64,000 nt of DNA from the NCBI GenBank assembly GCA_910589055.1, contig CAJURN010000012.1, positions 1 to 64,000 of the forward strand, read 5' to 3'. Positions 1-7,305 of this stretch are shown piece by piece. This stretch comes from an uncultured Muribaculaceae bacterium (GTDB lineage: Bacteria; Bacteroidota; Bacteroidia; Bacteroidales; Muribaculaceae). Each line of letters begins with the position of its first letter. The first letter of the stretch is position 1. The notes under the pieces are model-generated. The model was not told the origin of the DNA and made no database searches. It saw only the letters and a program-made list of their open reading frames with translations. A program made the position numbers and the translations under genes.

Positions 1-55
1 ATCCGGCAGGAGAAAGGCGAAGCATGATTTCGCCAAGGGTTACGATCTTACTCAT
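1..55 (-). CDS. Sugar kinase, PfkB family, KdgK-like (N-terminal fragment)
   Basis: Only the first 18 codons are inside the window; the gene runs off the left edge. The visible N-terminus reads MSKIVTLGEIMLRLSPAG. The V-T-x-G-E-I-M-L-R-L-S-P pattern is the usual opening of PfkB-family 2-dehydro-3-deoxygluconate (KDG) kinases. The start ATG overlaps the stop of the upstream PTS permease as TAATG, so the two are probably translationally coupled. The known reaction of the family is ATP-dependent phosphorylation of KDG to KDPG, the step after KduD in uronate catabolism. The neighbouring KduD-like gene supports that role. Another PfkB specificity, such as fructokinase, cannot be excluded from so short a piece. 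Confidence 0.7.
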   Translation of the reverse strand, partial: MSKIVTLGEIMLRLSPAG

Positions 56-1476
56 TATTTTATTGTTTCTATAATTCCTGAAGTTTTCTCACGCATGGCA
101 CGGTTGGAACGCAGAATCTGCATGCGGTTCCACCACATCAGGCTCATGGTAAACAGCACAAGCACGGTGGCACCGACAAAGCGGAAGTGATGCGTGAGTT
201 GAAATATAAGCCACGAAAGTGGGCTCGCGGCAAAATCAAGACTACCTCCTTCAAAGCCCTGTGGAATAGCTACGGCTGCATCGCCGGTAGCATCAAATAC
301 ATCACGGGCAGCGAGCGAAAACGCCGGAGCAAGCGAGGTGACGAAATAAAGTCCCATGGTGACTACGACAAGTCCCACGATGAAAGTCTTAAGCACATTG
401 CCGCGGGTGTAAGGCAATACGAGAGGAAATACGTAGAACATACCTGCGAGCGATGCCAGGGGGAGGAACTGGTTGCCGGGAAGCAGCACGGCGAGAGCCA
501 GTGTGACAGGGATAAGCAGCAGCGACACCACGAGTGTGGTAGGATGTCCGATCACGAGCGCGGGGCTCATGCCGATGCTGAGGCCGTCGGCTCCCTTGAA
601 GCGGCGTGCTATCAGTTCGCGGGTGGCTTCGCTGATAGGACGCAAGCCCTCGATGAAGAGCACGGTAACACGGGGAATAAGTTCCATCACGGCACCCATC
701 TTGATGCCGAGGCCGAGGATGTAGGGAATATTGTCGACAATCTCGCCCCATGTAGTGCATGTAAGACAGCCGATGAGCATGCCCACGATGACTCCGAGCA
801 ACAGGGGCTCGCCTAAAACACCGAATTTCTTCTTGAGACCTTCGGCGTCGATTTCGAGGCGGTTCATGCCGGGAATCTTGTCAAGCCCCTTGTTGATGGC
901 CCATGCAAAGGGTACGAACCCGGCGCAGAAAGGCTGTGGAATCGAGATTCCTTCCATGTCCTTGTAAAAGCCCTGGAAACGTTTGGCGGTCATATCGGCG
1001 ATTACGAGTGTGATGATGTAGCAAATCACCGCACCGAAAAAGCCCCATGCGATGGAGTCGGAAGCGAAATAAATCACAGCACCGATAAAGGCAAAGTGCC
1101 AGTAGTTCCAGAGGTCGATGTTGACTGTGCGCGTAGTACGGGAGAGCAGCATGAGCAGGTTGACACACAGACACACGGGGATGATAAACGCTCCCACAGC
1201 GGTGTTGTAGGCCACAGAAGCGGCGGCAGGCCAACCCATGTCGAACACTTTAAGTTGCAGCCCGTAAAGATCTACCACGGCATTGAGGGCAGGGCCGAGC
1301 GCCGAGGTGAGCAGGGCCGTAACGATGGAGAGGCCGATGAAGCCCACGCCGACTTTGAGTCCGCACATGAGCGCTCTGCCGAATTTGATTCCGATGCAGA
1401 GTCCGAGCACGGTGAAGATGACAGGCATCATCACCGCCGCCCCCAGCCCGATTATGTAAGAAAAAAGATTTTCCAT
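55..1476 (-). CDS. Galactitol-type PTS permease, subunit IIC (GatC family), orphan
   Basis: A 473-residue hydrophobic protein with about ten or more membrane segments. The sequence (PVIFTVLGLCIGIKFGRAL, WPAAASVAYNTAVGAFIIP, IEGLRPISEATRELIARRFKG, ALVIGHPTT) is that of the galactitol/SgcC family of PTS IIC membrane subunits, at about the usual family length. IIC is the translocation channel and normally works with IIA and IIB phosphotransfer subunits. No IIA, IIB, HPr or EI gene is seen here. It is translationally coupled to a KdgK-like kinase and follows a KduD-like gene, so I infer an inner-membrane carrier for a uronate-derived sugar whose substrate is phosphorylated afterwards by ATP. A complete PTS encoded elsewhere is the alternative. 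Confidence 0.85.
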   Translation of the reverse strand: MENLFSYIIGLGAAVMMPVIFTVLGLCIGIKFGRALMCGLKVGVGFIGLSIVTALLTSALGPALNAVVDLYGLQLKVFDMGWPAAASVAYNTAVGAFIIPVCLCVNLLMLLSRTTRTVNIDLWNYWHFAFIGAVIYFASDSIAWGFFGAVICYIITLVIADMTAKRFQGFYKDMEGISIPQPFCAGFVPFAWAINKGLDKIPGMNRLEIDAEGLKKKFGVLGEPLLLGVIVGMLIGCLTCTTWGEIVDNIPYILGLGIKMGAVMELIPRVTVLFIEGLRPISEATRELIARRFKGADGLSIGMSPALVIGHPTTLVVSLLLIPVTLALAVLLPGNQFLPLASLAGMFYVFPLVLPYTRGNVLKTFIVGLVVVTMGLYFVTSLAPAFSLAARDVFDATGDAAVAIPQGFEGGSLDFAASPLSWLIFQLTHHFRFVGATVLVLFTMSLMWWNRMQILRSNRAMREKTSGIIETIK

Positions 1477-1486
1477 TTCTATCTTG

Positions 1487-1520
1487 GTGAAAAGTGAAAG
1501 GTGAAAAGTGAAGATAAATG
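1487..1520. repeat. Left 34-bp inverted repeat of the S23 element
   Basis: Built from near-repeats of GTGAAAAGTGAA and GGTGAAAAGTGAAG. It matches the reverse complement of 1934-1967 at 29 of 34 positions. It lies 11 nt upstream of the PTS permease start, so it overlaps that gene's leader and ribosome-binding region. GTGAARRGTGAA-type repeats beside four-helix-bundle genes are familiar to me from Bacteroidota genomes; the pairing here is directly visible. Confidence 0.8.
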
Positions 1521-1557
1521 ATTTGGATTAATGGAATTTATGTAGTATTTTTACCAC

Positions 1558-1932
1558 ATGATAAGACCTTTTGAGAGACTGACCGTTTGGCAGAAATCAC
1601 GGCAGCTGATAAAGCTGATATATGCACTGATTTCCAAATTTCCACATGAAGAGAGATTTGGACTCAGCGACCAATTGCGTAGAGCTGTCATATCGGTGGC
1701 GTCAAATCTTGCGGAAGGATCCGGTAGAATCTCTTACAAAGAAAAAATTCATTTCTGTGAAATAGCTTACGGGTCTTTGATGGAGGTGAGCTGCCAACTG
1801 TTCATTGCCTATGACCTGGCTTATATAAGTCTTGAAGAGTTGGAAGATGTCCAGGCTTTCATAAATGAACTGGATATGCAACTATGTGCTTTCAGACGAA
1901 GTCTTATCACTAAGTCGAATGATTCAAAATAA
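1558..1932 (+). CDS. Four-helix-bundle protein, 23S rRNA intervening-sequence (S23) family
   Basis: 124 residues beginning MIRPFERLTVWQKSRQLI. The family landmarks are visible: FExLxVWQKSxxL near the start, F-P-H-E-E-R-F-G-L-S-D-Q-L-R-R-A near residues 28-43, and S-V-A-S-N-L-A-E-G-S-G-R near 46-57. The family was first found inside 23S rRNA intervening sequences and is related to the Avd accessory proteins of diversity-generating retroelements; its biochemical role is not settled. The gene is transcribed against the operon it sits in and is flanked by 34-bp inverted repeats, so it looks like a discrete inserted unit. No transposase or reverse transcriptase is present beside it. Confidence 0.9.
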   Translation: MIRPFERLTVWQKSRQLIKLIYALISKFPHEERFGLSDQLRRAVISVASNLAEGSGRISYKEKIHFCEIAYGSLMEVSCQLFIAYDLAYISLEELEDVQAFINELDMQLCAFRRSLITKSNDSK

Positions 1933-1933
1933 A

Positions 1934-1967
1934 CACTTACCTTCACCTTTCACCCTTCACTTTTTAC
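1934..1967. repeat. Right 34-bp inverted repeat of the S23 element
   Basis: Begins 1 nt after the S23 stop codon and ends 15 nt before the KduD stop. It is the inverted partner of 1487-1520 (29/34 identical). The two arms could also form a very long hairpin in the operon transcript. Confidence 0.8.
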
Positions 1968-1982
1968 CCACAAAATAACGTC

Positions 1983-2777
1983 TTATTTAGGTTGTTTTCC
2001 GATGTAGGCGAGGATGCCGCCGTCGACGTAGAGGACGTGGCCGTTGACGAAGTCGGAGGCGTCGGAGGCAAGGAATACGGCCGGTCCCATGAGGTCTTCG
2101 GGGGTGCCCCAGCGTCCTGCCGGAGTTTTCGATATGATGAACTGGTCGAATGGATGGCGGCTTCCGTCGGGCTGGAGCTCGCGCAGCGGTGCTGTCTGCT
2201 CGGTGGCGATGTAGCCCGGGCCAATGCCGTTGCACTGGATGTTGTGTTCGCCGAATTCGGAGCAGATGTTGCGTGTTAGCATCTTCAGACCGCCCTTGGC
2301 AGCTGCGTAGGCGCTCACGGTCTCGCGTCCGAGCTCGCTCATCATCGAGCAGATGTTTATGATTTTGCCGTGTCCCTTGCGGATCATTCCGGGAATCACA
2401 GCCTTGGCGCAGATGTAGGGAGCGATGAGGTCGACGTCGATCACGCGGCGGAAGTCCTCGACGGCCATTTCCTCCATGGGAATACGCTTGATGATGCCGG
2501 CGTTGTTGACGAGGATGTCGATAGTGCCGACGGTAGCCTCGATGTCCGCCACCATGGCCTTCACAGCCTCTTCATCGGTCACGTCGCAGAGATAGCCCTT
2601 GGCGTCGATGCCGAGTTCCTTATATGCCTTGAGTCCGCGGTCAACGGTTTCCTGACGCGAGCAGTTGAATACGATTTTTGCGCCCGCTTCGGCAAAAGCC
2701 TGAGCTATGGCGAGTCCGATGCCGTAGGCGGCACCAGTGACGAGAGCTACCTTGCCCTCAAGTGAGAAATTAATCAT
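1983..2777 (-). CDS. kduD: Short-chain dehydrogenase, KduD / gluconate 5-dehydrogenase-like
   Basis: 264 residues of the classical SDR family. The NAD(P)-binding motif TGAAYGIG is at about residues 15-22, NNAG at about 91-94, and the catalytic pair Y-x-x-x-K is in S-A-Y-A-A-A-K-G near residue 155. The C-terminus has the usual VNGHVLYVDGG. Bacterial homologues of this type act as 2-dehydro-3-deoxy-D-gluconate 5-dehydrogenase (KduD), turning 2,5-diketo-3-deoxygluconate into KDG with NADH, or as gluconate 5-dehydrogenase. KdgK-like and GAG-lyase neighbours favour KduD. No KduI isomerase is in the window. The gene follows the GltD-like gene by 13 nt, so the two are probably cotranscribed. Confidence 0.75.
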   Translation of the reverse strand: MINFSLEGKVALVTGAAYGIGLAIAQAFAEAGAKIVFNCSRQETVDRGLKAYKELGIDAKGYLCDVTDEEAVKAMVADIEATVGTIDILVNNAGIIKRIPMEEMAVEDFRRVIDVDLIAPYICAKAVIPGMIRKGHGKIINICSMMSELGRETVSAYAAAKGGLKMLTRNICSEFGEHNIQCNGIGPGYIATEQTAPLRELQPDGSRHPFDQFIISKTPAGRWGTPEDLMGPAVFLASDASDFVNGHVLYVDGGILAYIGKQPK

Positions 2778-2790
2778 AATATTTATCTTG

Positions 2791-4110
2791 TTATTCTTGT
2801 TTGATTTTTTCGCGGTCGATGGCTTCGAACAGCTTTATTGCATCGAGATAGCGCAGCATGCCTCCGGCCACCTCACGGGCGTTCTGCATCGCGTGCACTA
2901 CCGTGGCGGGGCGTCCGGCCACATCGCCGCCCGCAAACACACCCTTGCGGGTAGTCATGCCGAAAGGCATATCGTGGGTGACAACATAACCTTTCTCATC
3001 CACTTCAATACCGCCGGTGGTGCTGACAATACGCGCGGCCGGAACGCTGCCCACCGCCATGAGAACACGGTCGGCAGGGAGGGTGGTCTTGCCTTCGCCT
3101 TCGGTTTCGATGTCGATCGAGGCAACATGACCGTCGGGAGTGCCGTTGATTGCCGTAATGGCTGTGTTCCAACGGAATTTCACACCCTCGGCCACAGCAT
3201 CGTCGTACTCGGAGTGGAGTGCTGCCATGCGCGTGATGTCGCGGTGGTAGAGAATTGTCACTTCCGCAGCCCCGCAGCGCACGCAGGTGCGGGCGGCATC
3301 AATGGCAGTGTTGCCGCAGCCGACAACATAGACATGATGTCCCGGCATAACCGTGACTTCCTCGCGGTTGATATATCCGGCGTTGAAAAGGCTCACGCGG
3401 CGCAGAAACCATATTGCCTGGCGTACACCTTCGAGAGTGTTTCCCGGCACATCGAGCATCTTGGGCTTGCTTGTGCCCGTACCGATGAAAATGGCATCGA
3501 ATCCCTGTGCGAAAAGGTCGTCGACGGTAAGATCGCGCCCGATAGTGACACCCGTGTGGAACACGACTCCAAGATGTGCGATTTTGGCAATTTCCTTGCG
3601 AACCACCTCTTTTGGCAAGCGGTACTCGGGAATTCCATACATAAGCACTCCGCCGGCTTCGGGACCCATCTCGTAGATTTCCACAGCCACACCCTTGCGT
3701 GCGAGCTCTCCGGCAATGGTGAGTCCTGCGGGTCCGCTGCCTATCACGGCCACGCGTCCGCGTGTCTTTTCCATGATATTCTCATGGGTAAGTTCCATGG
3801 CTGCGTCGAAATCGGCAACAAACTCTTCAAGACGGCCTATGCTCACCGGGCGGTCCTTGCGACCCATCACACAACTGCCTTCGCACTGGCGCTCGTGGGC
3901 GCATACGCGACCGCACACTGCGGGAAGATTGCTTTTGGCATTGATGATGGCAAGCGCGTTGCCGAAATTACCCATGGCGAGTTCATGAATCCAGTCAGGT
4001 ATGTCATTTTCCACGGGGCATGCTTTCCGACATTGCGGCACCTTGCAGTTGAGACACCGCTTTGCCTCGGCGATAGCACGAGCCGGAGTGAAATCAGAAT
4101 ATTGCTGCAT
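2791..4110 (-). CDS. GltD-like FAD/NAD(P)H and Fe-S oxidoreductase
   Basis: 439 residues. The N-terminal Fer4_20-type region has two cysteine groups (CLNCKVPQCRKACP near 19-32 and CGRVCAHERQCEGSC near 66-80). The FAD motif VIGSGPAGL is near 120-128 and the NADPH-site motif VVGCGNTAIDAAR near 264-276. This is the fold of the glutamate synthase small subunit and related electron-transfer flavoproteins. No large (GltB) subunit is adjacent, so it may not make glutamate here. It is first in the operon with KduD, the PTS permease and KdgK, so a redox link to sugar-acid catabolism is possible but unproven. Signature cysteines and length look intact. Confidence 0.8.
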   Translation of the reverse strand: MQQYSDFTPARAIAEAKRCLNCKVPQCRKACPVENDIPDWIHELAMGNFGNALAIINAKSNLPAVCGRVCAHERQCEGSCVMGRKDRPVSIGRLEEFVADFDAAMELTHENIMEKTRGRVAVIGSGPAGLTIAGELARKGVAVEIYEMGPEAGGVLMYGIPEYRLPKEVVRKEIAKIAHLGVVFHTGVTIGRDLTVDDLFAQGFDAIFIGTGTSKPKMLDVPGNTLEGVRQAIWFLRRVSLFNAGYINREEVTVMPGHHVYVVGCGNTAIDAARTCVRCGAAEVTILYHRDITRMAALHSEYDDAVAEGVKFRWNTAITAINGTPDGHVASIDIETEGEGKTTLPADRVLMAVGSVPAARIVSTTGGIEVDEKGYVVTHDMPFGMTTRKGVFAGGDVAGRPATVVHAMQNAREVAGGMLRYLDAIKLFEAIDREKIKQE

Positions 4111-4143
4111 ATTAAGCGACTTGATTTCTTTGGGTTAGTAAAA

Positions 4144-4176
4144 AAGAGGCCGCCGCAACTATTACGGCGGCCTCTT
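4144..4176 (-). terminator. Rho-independent terminator after the GH88 / secreted-protein unit
   Basis: A 12-bp GC-rich stem (AAGAGGCCGCCG paired with CGGCGGCCTCTT) with a 9-nt loop. On the minus strand it is followed by a run of U from 4143 down to 4138. It lies 42 nt past the stop of the 4218-5681 gene and just upstream of the GltD-like start. Confidence 0.85.
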
Positions 4177-4217
4177 GCCAAATAAAAATCTATTTTACCC
4201 GGAAATTATTGGAAGCG

Positions 4218-5681
4218 TCAAAAGATTACCTTAGTAGCTTTTCCTGCGGCTACGCGGATAAGCAAACCCATGCCCTGTGCGGGCTGAACGCGTACGCCGT
4301 TAAGGTTGTAGTAGATTACCTCAGCTTCGTTACCTTCCACAGCCTCAACATTCTCAATGCCGGTGGGAATAGTAATCTCAATATCAGTCGACGTTTCGCC
4401 ATTGGCGAGTGCCAGAGCCTGTCCGTTACTAAAGCTTACGCAGGATGCTTTCATTGATGCGGTGTATTTACCTGAATTTTTCACAGTCACTTCTATCGAG
4501 CCTGAGAGGTTGTCAGGATTGATAGGTGTAATCTCAGAAGCTTCGTCTGCTTGAGCTGCAGCTGCTACCTCCGGTTCGATAACCTTATCGACGCTGAATG
4601 TAACACTCGGGTCGTCAACATTCGTGAGAGTGGCAGTGATTGTAATCGGATTCCATTTCTTACCTGCAGTTACGAAAGTCTCCTGATGCAGGAAGTTCAG
4701 TACAGAAATATCGTAATAGAAAGTCGCGCAATTCTTACCACTTACAATTTCAGAGAACTCATTCTTAACAAGCACCATTTTATTCTGCTTATTAAATTTG
4801 AGTGTCCATCTTACTGTCTCTGAATCAGAATGACCGGCACCGGATACATAGGCATCAATGTAAATATTGGCATTAAGAGCCACATTCGGACCATCGAATA
4901 CATATTCCGAGCCTGTAAAAGTCGCGGAACCGTCAGTTCCCAAATTTTTACAGGTTATCTCACCGTTGATTGTGCCACCGTCCTCGCATGAGAAACGAAG
5001 AGTCTGACCGTTGATGATGTAGTCACCGTCGGCAAGACTGACAAGTTCAGGAGCAGCCCAGGGGGTCATTTCAACCTTAGGAGTGCATACGAAAGATGCG
5101 GACTCGATTTGCAGACGAAAATTACCCAAATTATCATTCTCATCCTTGCCGCCCAGTACATTCACAAATTTATACTCTGTGCCTGCAGCTTGATTTGCCT
5201 CAGGGATGCTGATAACAATCGCACCATTATTATTCTGACCTTTTACGATAGTGATGGTCTCAAGTTTCACATCGCCGGCATAGACATCAAACTCGCCTCC
5301 AACAGTACTACCATAGGACTGAAGCGTAATCTGGCTGCAGTTGTAGGATGGAAGAGTGAAGGAAAAATAAGCACCTTTATACGCAAGGGTGCGCAGATAG
5401 CCGGGAGTGCTTGTTGTAGCGACAACAAAATCACTTTTGAAAGATTTCCCATCAACTACAGCTCCGTCCTCAATAGTCCATTCGGTAGGAGTCGTGGCAG
5501 TTGTTGCACCTCGGAATCTCTTTGCATACTCCGAGTCAGATATTGTCGCGAAGTTTTCGGTGATAGTCACCGTTCCGTTTTCGTTCTCGGTGATAACCTC
5601 AAGCGCAGTAGTTTCGGCATCCTGAGCGAAGGCAGGAGCGAAAGCCGCAACGCAAGCGAGTGTCAGTAAAAATTTCTTCAT
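4218..5681 (-). CDS. Secreted beta-rich protein of unknown function with a YYNLxG C-terminal tail
   Basis: 487 residues with a clear signal peptide (MKKFLLTLACVAAFAPAFAQ). I do not recognise a catalytic family. The body is Ser/Thr-, Gly- and Val-rich with alternating hydrophobic residues, like several beta-sandwich domains; the region around residues 110-200 resembles a carbohydrate-binding sandwich, but no family can be named. The last about 35 residues (IYYNLNGVRV then GMGLLIRVAAGKATKV) match in pattern the tail of the protein at 41015-41935, suggesting a shared sorting or anchoring signal. The gene starts 34 nt after the GH88 stop, so it is probably cotranscribed with it and may be a surface GAG-binding partner. 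Confidence 0.6.
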   Translation of the reverse strand: MKKFLLTLACVAAFAPAFAQDAETTALEVITENENGTVTITENFATISDSEYAKRFRGATTATTPTEWTIEDGAVVDGKSFKSDFVVATTSTPGYLRTLAYKGAYFSFTLPSYNCSQITLQSYGSTVGGEFDVYAGDVKLETITIVKGQNNNGAIVISIPEANQAAGTEYKFVNVLGGKDENDNLGNFRLQIESASFVCTPKVEMTPWAAPELVSLADGDYIINGQTLRFSCEDGGTINGEITCKNLGTDGSATFTGSEYVFDGPNVALNANIYIDAYVSGAGHSDSETVRWTLKFNKQNKMVLVKNEFSEIVSGKNCATFYYDISVLNFLHQETFVTAGKKWNPITITATLTNVDDPSVTFSVDKVIEPEVAAAAQADEASEITPINPDNLSGSIEVTVKNSGKYTASMKASCVSFSNGQALALANGETSTDIEITIPTGIENVEAVEGNEAEVIYYNLNGVRVQPAQGMGLLIRVAAGKATKVIF

Positions 5682-5715
5682 ATTTTCGGTTATTTATTTG
5701 TGATTGATTAGTTTT

Positions 5716-7026
5716 TCATGAGATAAAATCGTCGACGGGAGCAAGTCCTTTCTTCACTCGGTCGAGGCGGCCGAGAGCTTCGAGGAAATAATAGTCGGCA
5801 TAGTTGAGGGGAGTGTCGATTTCGGAACCGTGCGGGAGTGAGCCAACGGAGTGCTTGAGCACAAAACCGCAGTTAGTTCCTTTCTCAGCAAGATAATCGG
5901 GGGATGCAAGGCTGTGGAGAATCTGCTCGGCATATTCGGTATATCGCGGTTCGTTGAGGATGTAGCCAAGTTCAATCATGCCGGAAGCGATTACGGCGGC
6001 CGCAGAGGCATCGCGGGGTGTGGCCGCACCTTCAGGAGCGTCGAAATCCCAGTAGGGAATCTTGTCGGCAGTGGTATTCCGGGCCATCACCATATCGGCA
6101 ACGGCAACAGCTTTGTCAAGGAATTCGCGGATTCCGGTCTCACGGTAAGTTTCGGTGAAGCCGTAAAGAGCCCATCCTTGGCCGCGGGACCAGGCCGAAG
6201 CATCGTTCTTGCCCTGGAAAGTACCTGCGCTCTCGACAGATCCGTCAGGCGCGTAGCTCACCACATGGTAGCAAGTATGGTCGGGGCGGAAATGGTTGGC
6301 AAGTGTGGTGCGGGCGTGCTTCACTGCCACATCTTTATACTTTTGGTCGCCGGTGATTTTTGAGGCGTTGAACAGAAGCTGGAGATTCATCATATTGTCA
6401 ATAATCACAGGATAATTCCACTCGCCGAAGTCCCAGGAGCGGATGCAGCCAATCGAGGGGTCGAAGCGAGACACGAGATTATCGGCCGTGCGCACGAGAA
6501 CGGTACGAATACTGTCGGCGGGAGCGAGACGCAGAGCCTGTCCGTAGCTGCAGTTAATCATGAATCCGAGATCGTGTGTATCGGTCATATATGATGCCGG
6601 AAGCATACGGTTGGTGTACTTCACCGCACGGTCGCGCAAAGTGGAATCACCGGTCATCTCATATGCAAGCCAAAGGCTTCCGGGAAAGAATCCGGCAGTC
6701 CAATCGGCGGCGTCGCAAAGGCGCACAGTGCGGAATTCATCGAGAGTGGGATGTTCCAGAAGTTCTACCTTAAAATTCTTATGGGAAGTTTCCATCTGGC
6801 CTACGAGTTGCTCAAGGGAATAGTCGGTCATGAGCGAGCGCGGGAAAAGACCTGTGGAGTCGACAGCATCGGCAGCGTCGCGAAGTTGCGCTGCGGCTGA
6901 TGTCACAGCATTGTCAAACCAGAGATTGTCGGCCTGAGCTTTTTCCGCGCAGGAGGATATTAATGTAACTGCGCCCGTCAGGACAACTGCTCCGGATATG
7001 GCTTGTATTGTTTTTGATACGTGCAT
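5716..7026 (-). CDS. GH88 unsaturated glucuronyl hydrolase, lipoprotein
   Basis: 436 residues. A lipobox (L-I-S-S-C, Cys26) predicts a lipid-anchored periplasmic protein. The (alpha/alpha)6-barrel family landmarks are present: WTAGFFPGSLW, THDLGF (catalytic Asp about 150), IIDNMMN (second Asp about 209), WSRGQGWALYG and NYADYYFLEALGR. GH88 enzymes hydrate and cleave the unsaturated uronic acid from the non-reducing end of lyase-made GAG oligosaccharides, releasing a keto-acid that enters the KduI/KduD/KdgK route. It heads a two-gene unit with the secreted protein downstream and has its own promoter region facing the regulator gene. A second GH88 lies at 33514-35331, so the two may split linkage or sulfation preferences. 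Confidence 0.92.
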   Translation of the reverse strand: MHVSKTIQAISGAVVLTGAVTLISSCAEKAQADNLWFDNAVTSAAAQLRDAADAVDSTGLFPRSLMTDYSLEQLVGQMETSHKNFKVELLEHPTLDEFRTVRLCDAADWTAGFFPGSLWLAYEMTGDSTLRDRAVKYTNRMLPASYMTDTHDLGFMINCSYGQALRLAPADSIRTVLVRTADNLVSRFDPSIGCIRSWDFGEWNYPVIIDNMMNLQLLFNASKITGDQKYKDVAVKHARTTLANHFRPDHTCYHVVSYAPDGSVESAGTFQGKNDASAWSRGQGWALYGFTETYRETGIREFLDKAVAVADMVMARNTTADKIPYWDFDAPEGAATPRDASAAAVIASGMIELGYILNEPRYTEYAEQILHSLASPDYLAEKGTNCGFVLKHSVGSLPHGSEIDTPLNYADYYFLEALGRLDRVKKGLAPVDDFIS

Positions 7027-7070
7027 GTCGTTTTGCGGTATTTGATTTTCAGTGGTTAATAATCACGTTG

Positions 7071-7078
7071 CAAAATTA
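7071..7078 (-). promoter_or_regulatory. Putative -7 box of the GH88 promoter
   Basis: The minus strand reads TAATTTTG, a perfect match to the Bacteroidota TAnnTTTG -7 element, about 45 nt upstream of the GH88 ATG. I see no convincing -33 TTTG at the standard spacing. Confidence 0.5.
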
Positions 7079-7119
7079 GCACGAACGACAAAGGACGACG
7101 GGCGCTGATGTTCATAGTG

Positions 7120-7134
7120 TTTCCAATGTGGAAA
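7120..7134. promoter_or_regulatory. Palindrome TTTCCA-ATG-TGGAAA upstream of GH88
   Basis: A perfect 6-bp inverted repeat with a 3-nt spacer, about 45 bp upstream of the GH88 -7 box, in the gap between GH88 and the regulator gene. Position and symmetry fit an activator site. No identical copy was seen in front of the main operon, so the assignment is weak. The rest of this 279-bp gap holds only this site, the -7 box and the regulator's terminator. Confidence 0.3.
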
Positions 7135-7238
7135 AAAACGCATTTGAATTTGTGCAAAAGTGTTTCAAAAGCGTCCAATACACGCCCGCAGGCACGTCTG
7201 AGAGCCATTTCCGGCCATAATCGCGTATAAAAACAGGC

Positions 7239-7277
7239 AGCCCCGCGCAGGGTGGAAATCACCTTCTGCGCGGGGCT
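7239..7277 (-). terminator. Terminator after the hybrid regulator
   Basis: A 12-bp stem (AGCCCCGCGCAG with CTGCGCGGGGCT) plus a small inner GGTG/CACC stem. The minus-strand U-run (7233-7229) follows the stem 28 nt past the regulator stop. A T-run on the plus strand means it may act in both directions. Confidence 0.8.
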
Positions 7278-7305
7278 TTTTAATGTTGCCGGTTGCGGTG
7301 GATCG

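Larger units (their letters stand above)
1487..1967. mobile_element. S23-family insertion cassette bounded by inverted repeats
   Basis: A 481-bp unit: inverted repeat (1487-1520), S23 gene on the plus strand, inverted repeat (1934-1967). It separates KduD (ends 1983) from the PTS permease (starts 1476), two genes of the same minus-strand operon whose other members are spaced by 13 nt or overlap. The boundaries are those of the repeats; I cannot identify a target-site duplication. Mobility is inferred from the architecture. Confidence 0.55.

Noticed and set aside
2737..4185. 482-codon open frame on the plus strand
   Set aside because: Antisense to the GltD-like gene and KduD start; its composition (many His, Ala, Cys) is what a mirrored G+C-rich gene gives, and no family motif is present.
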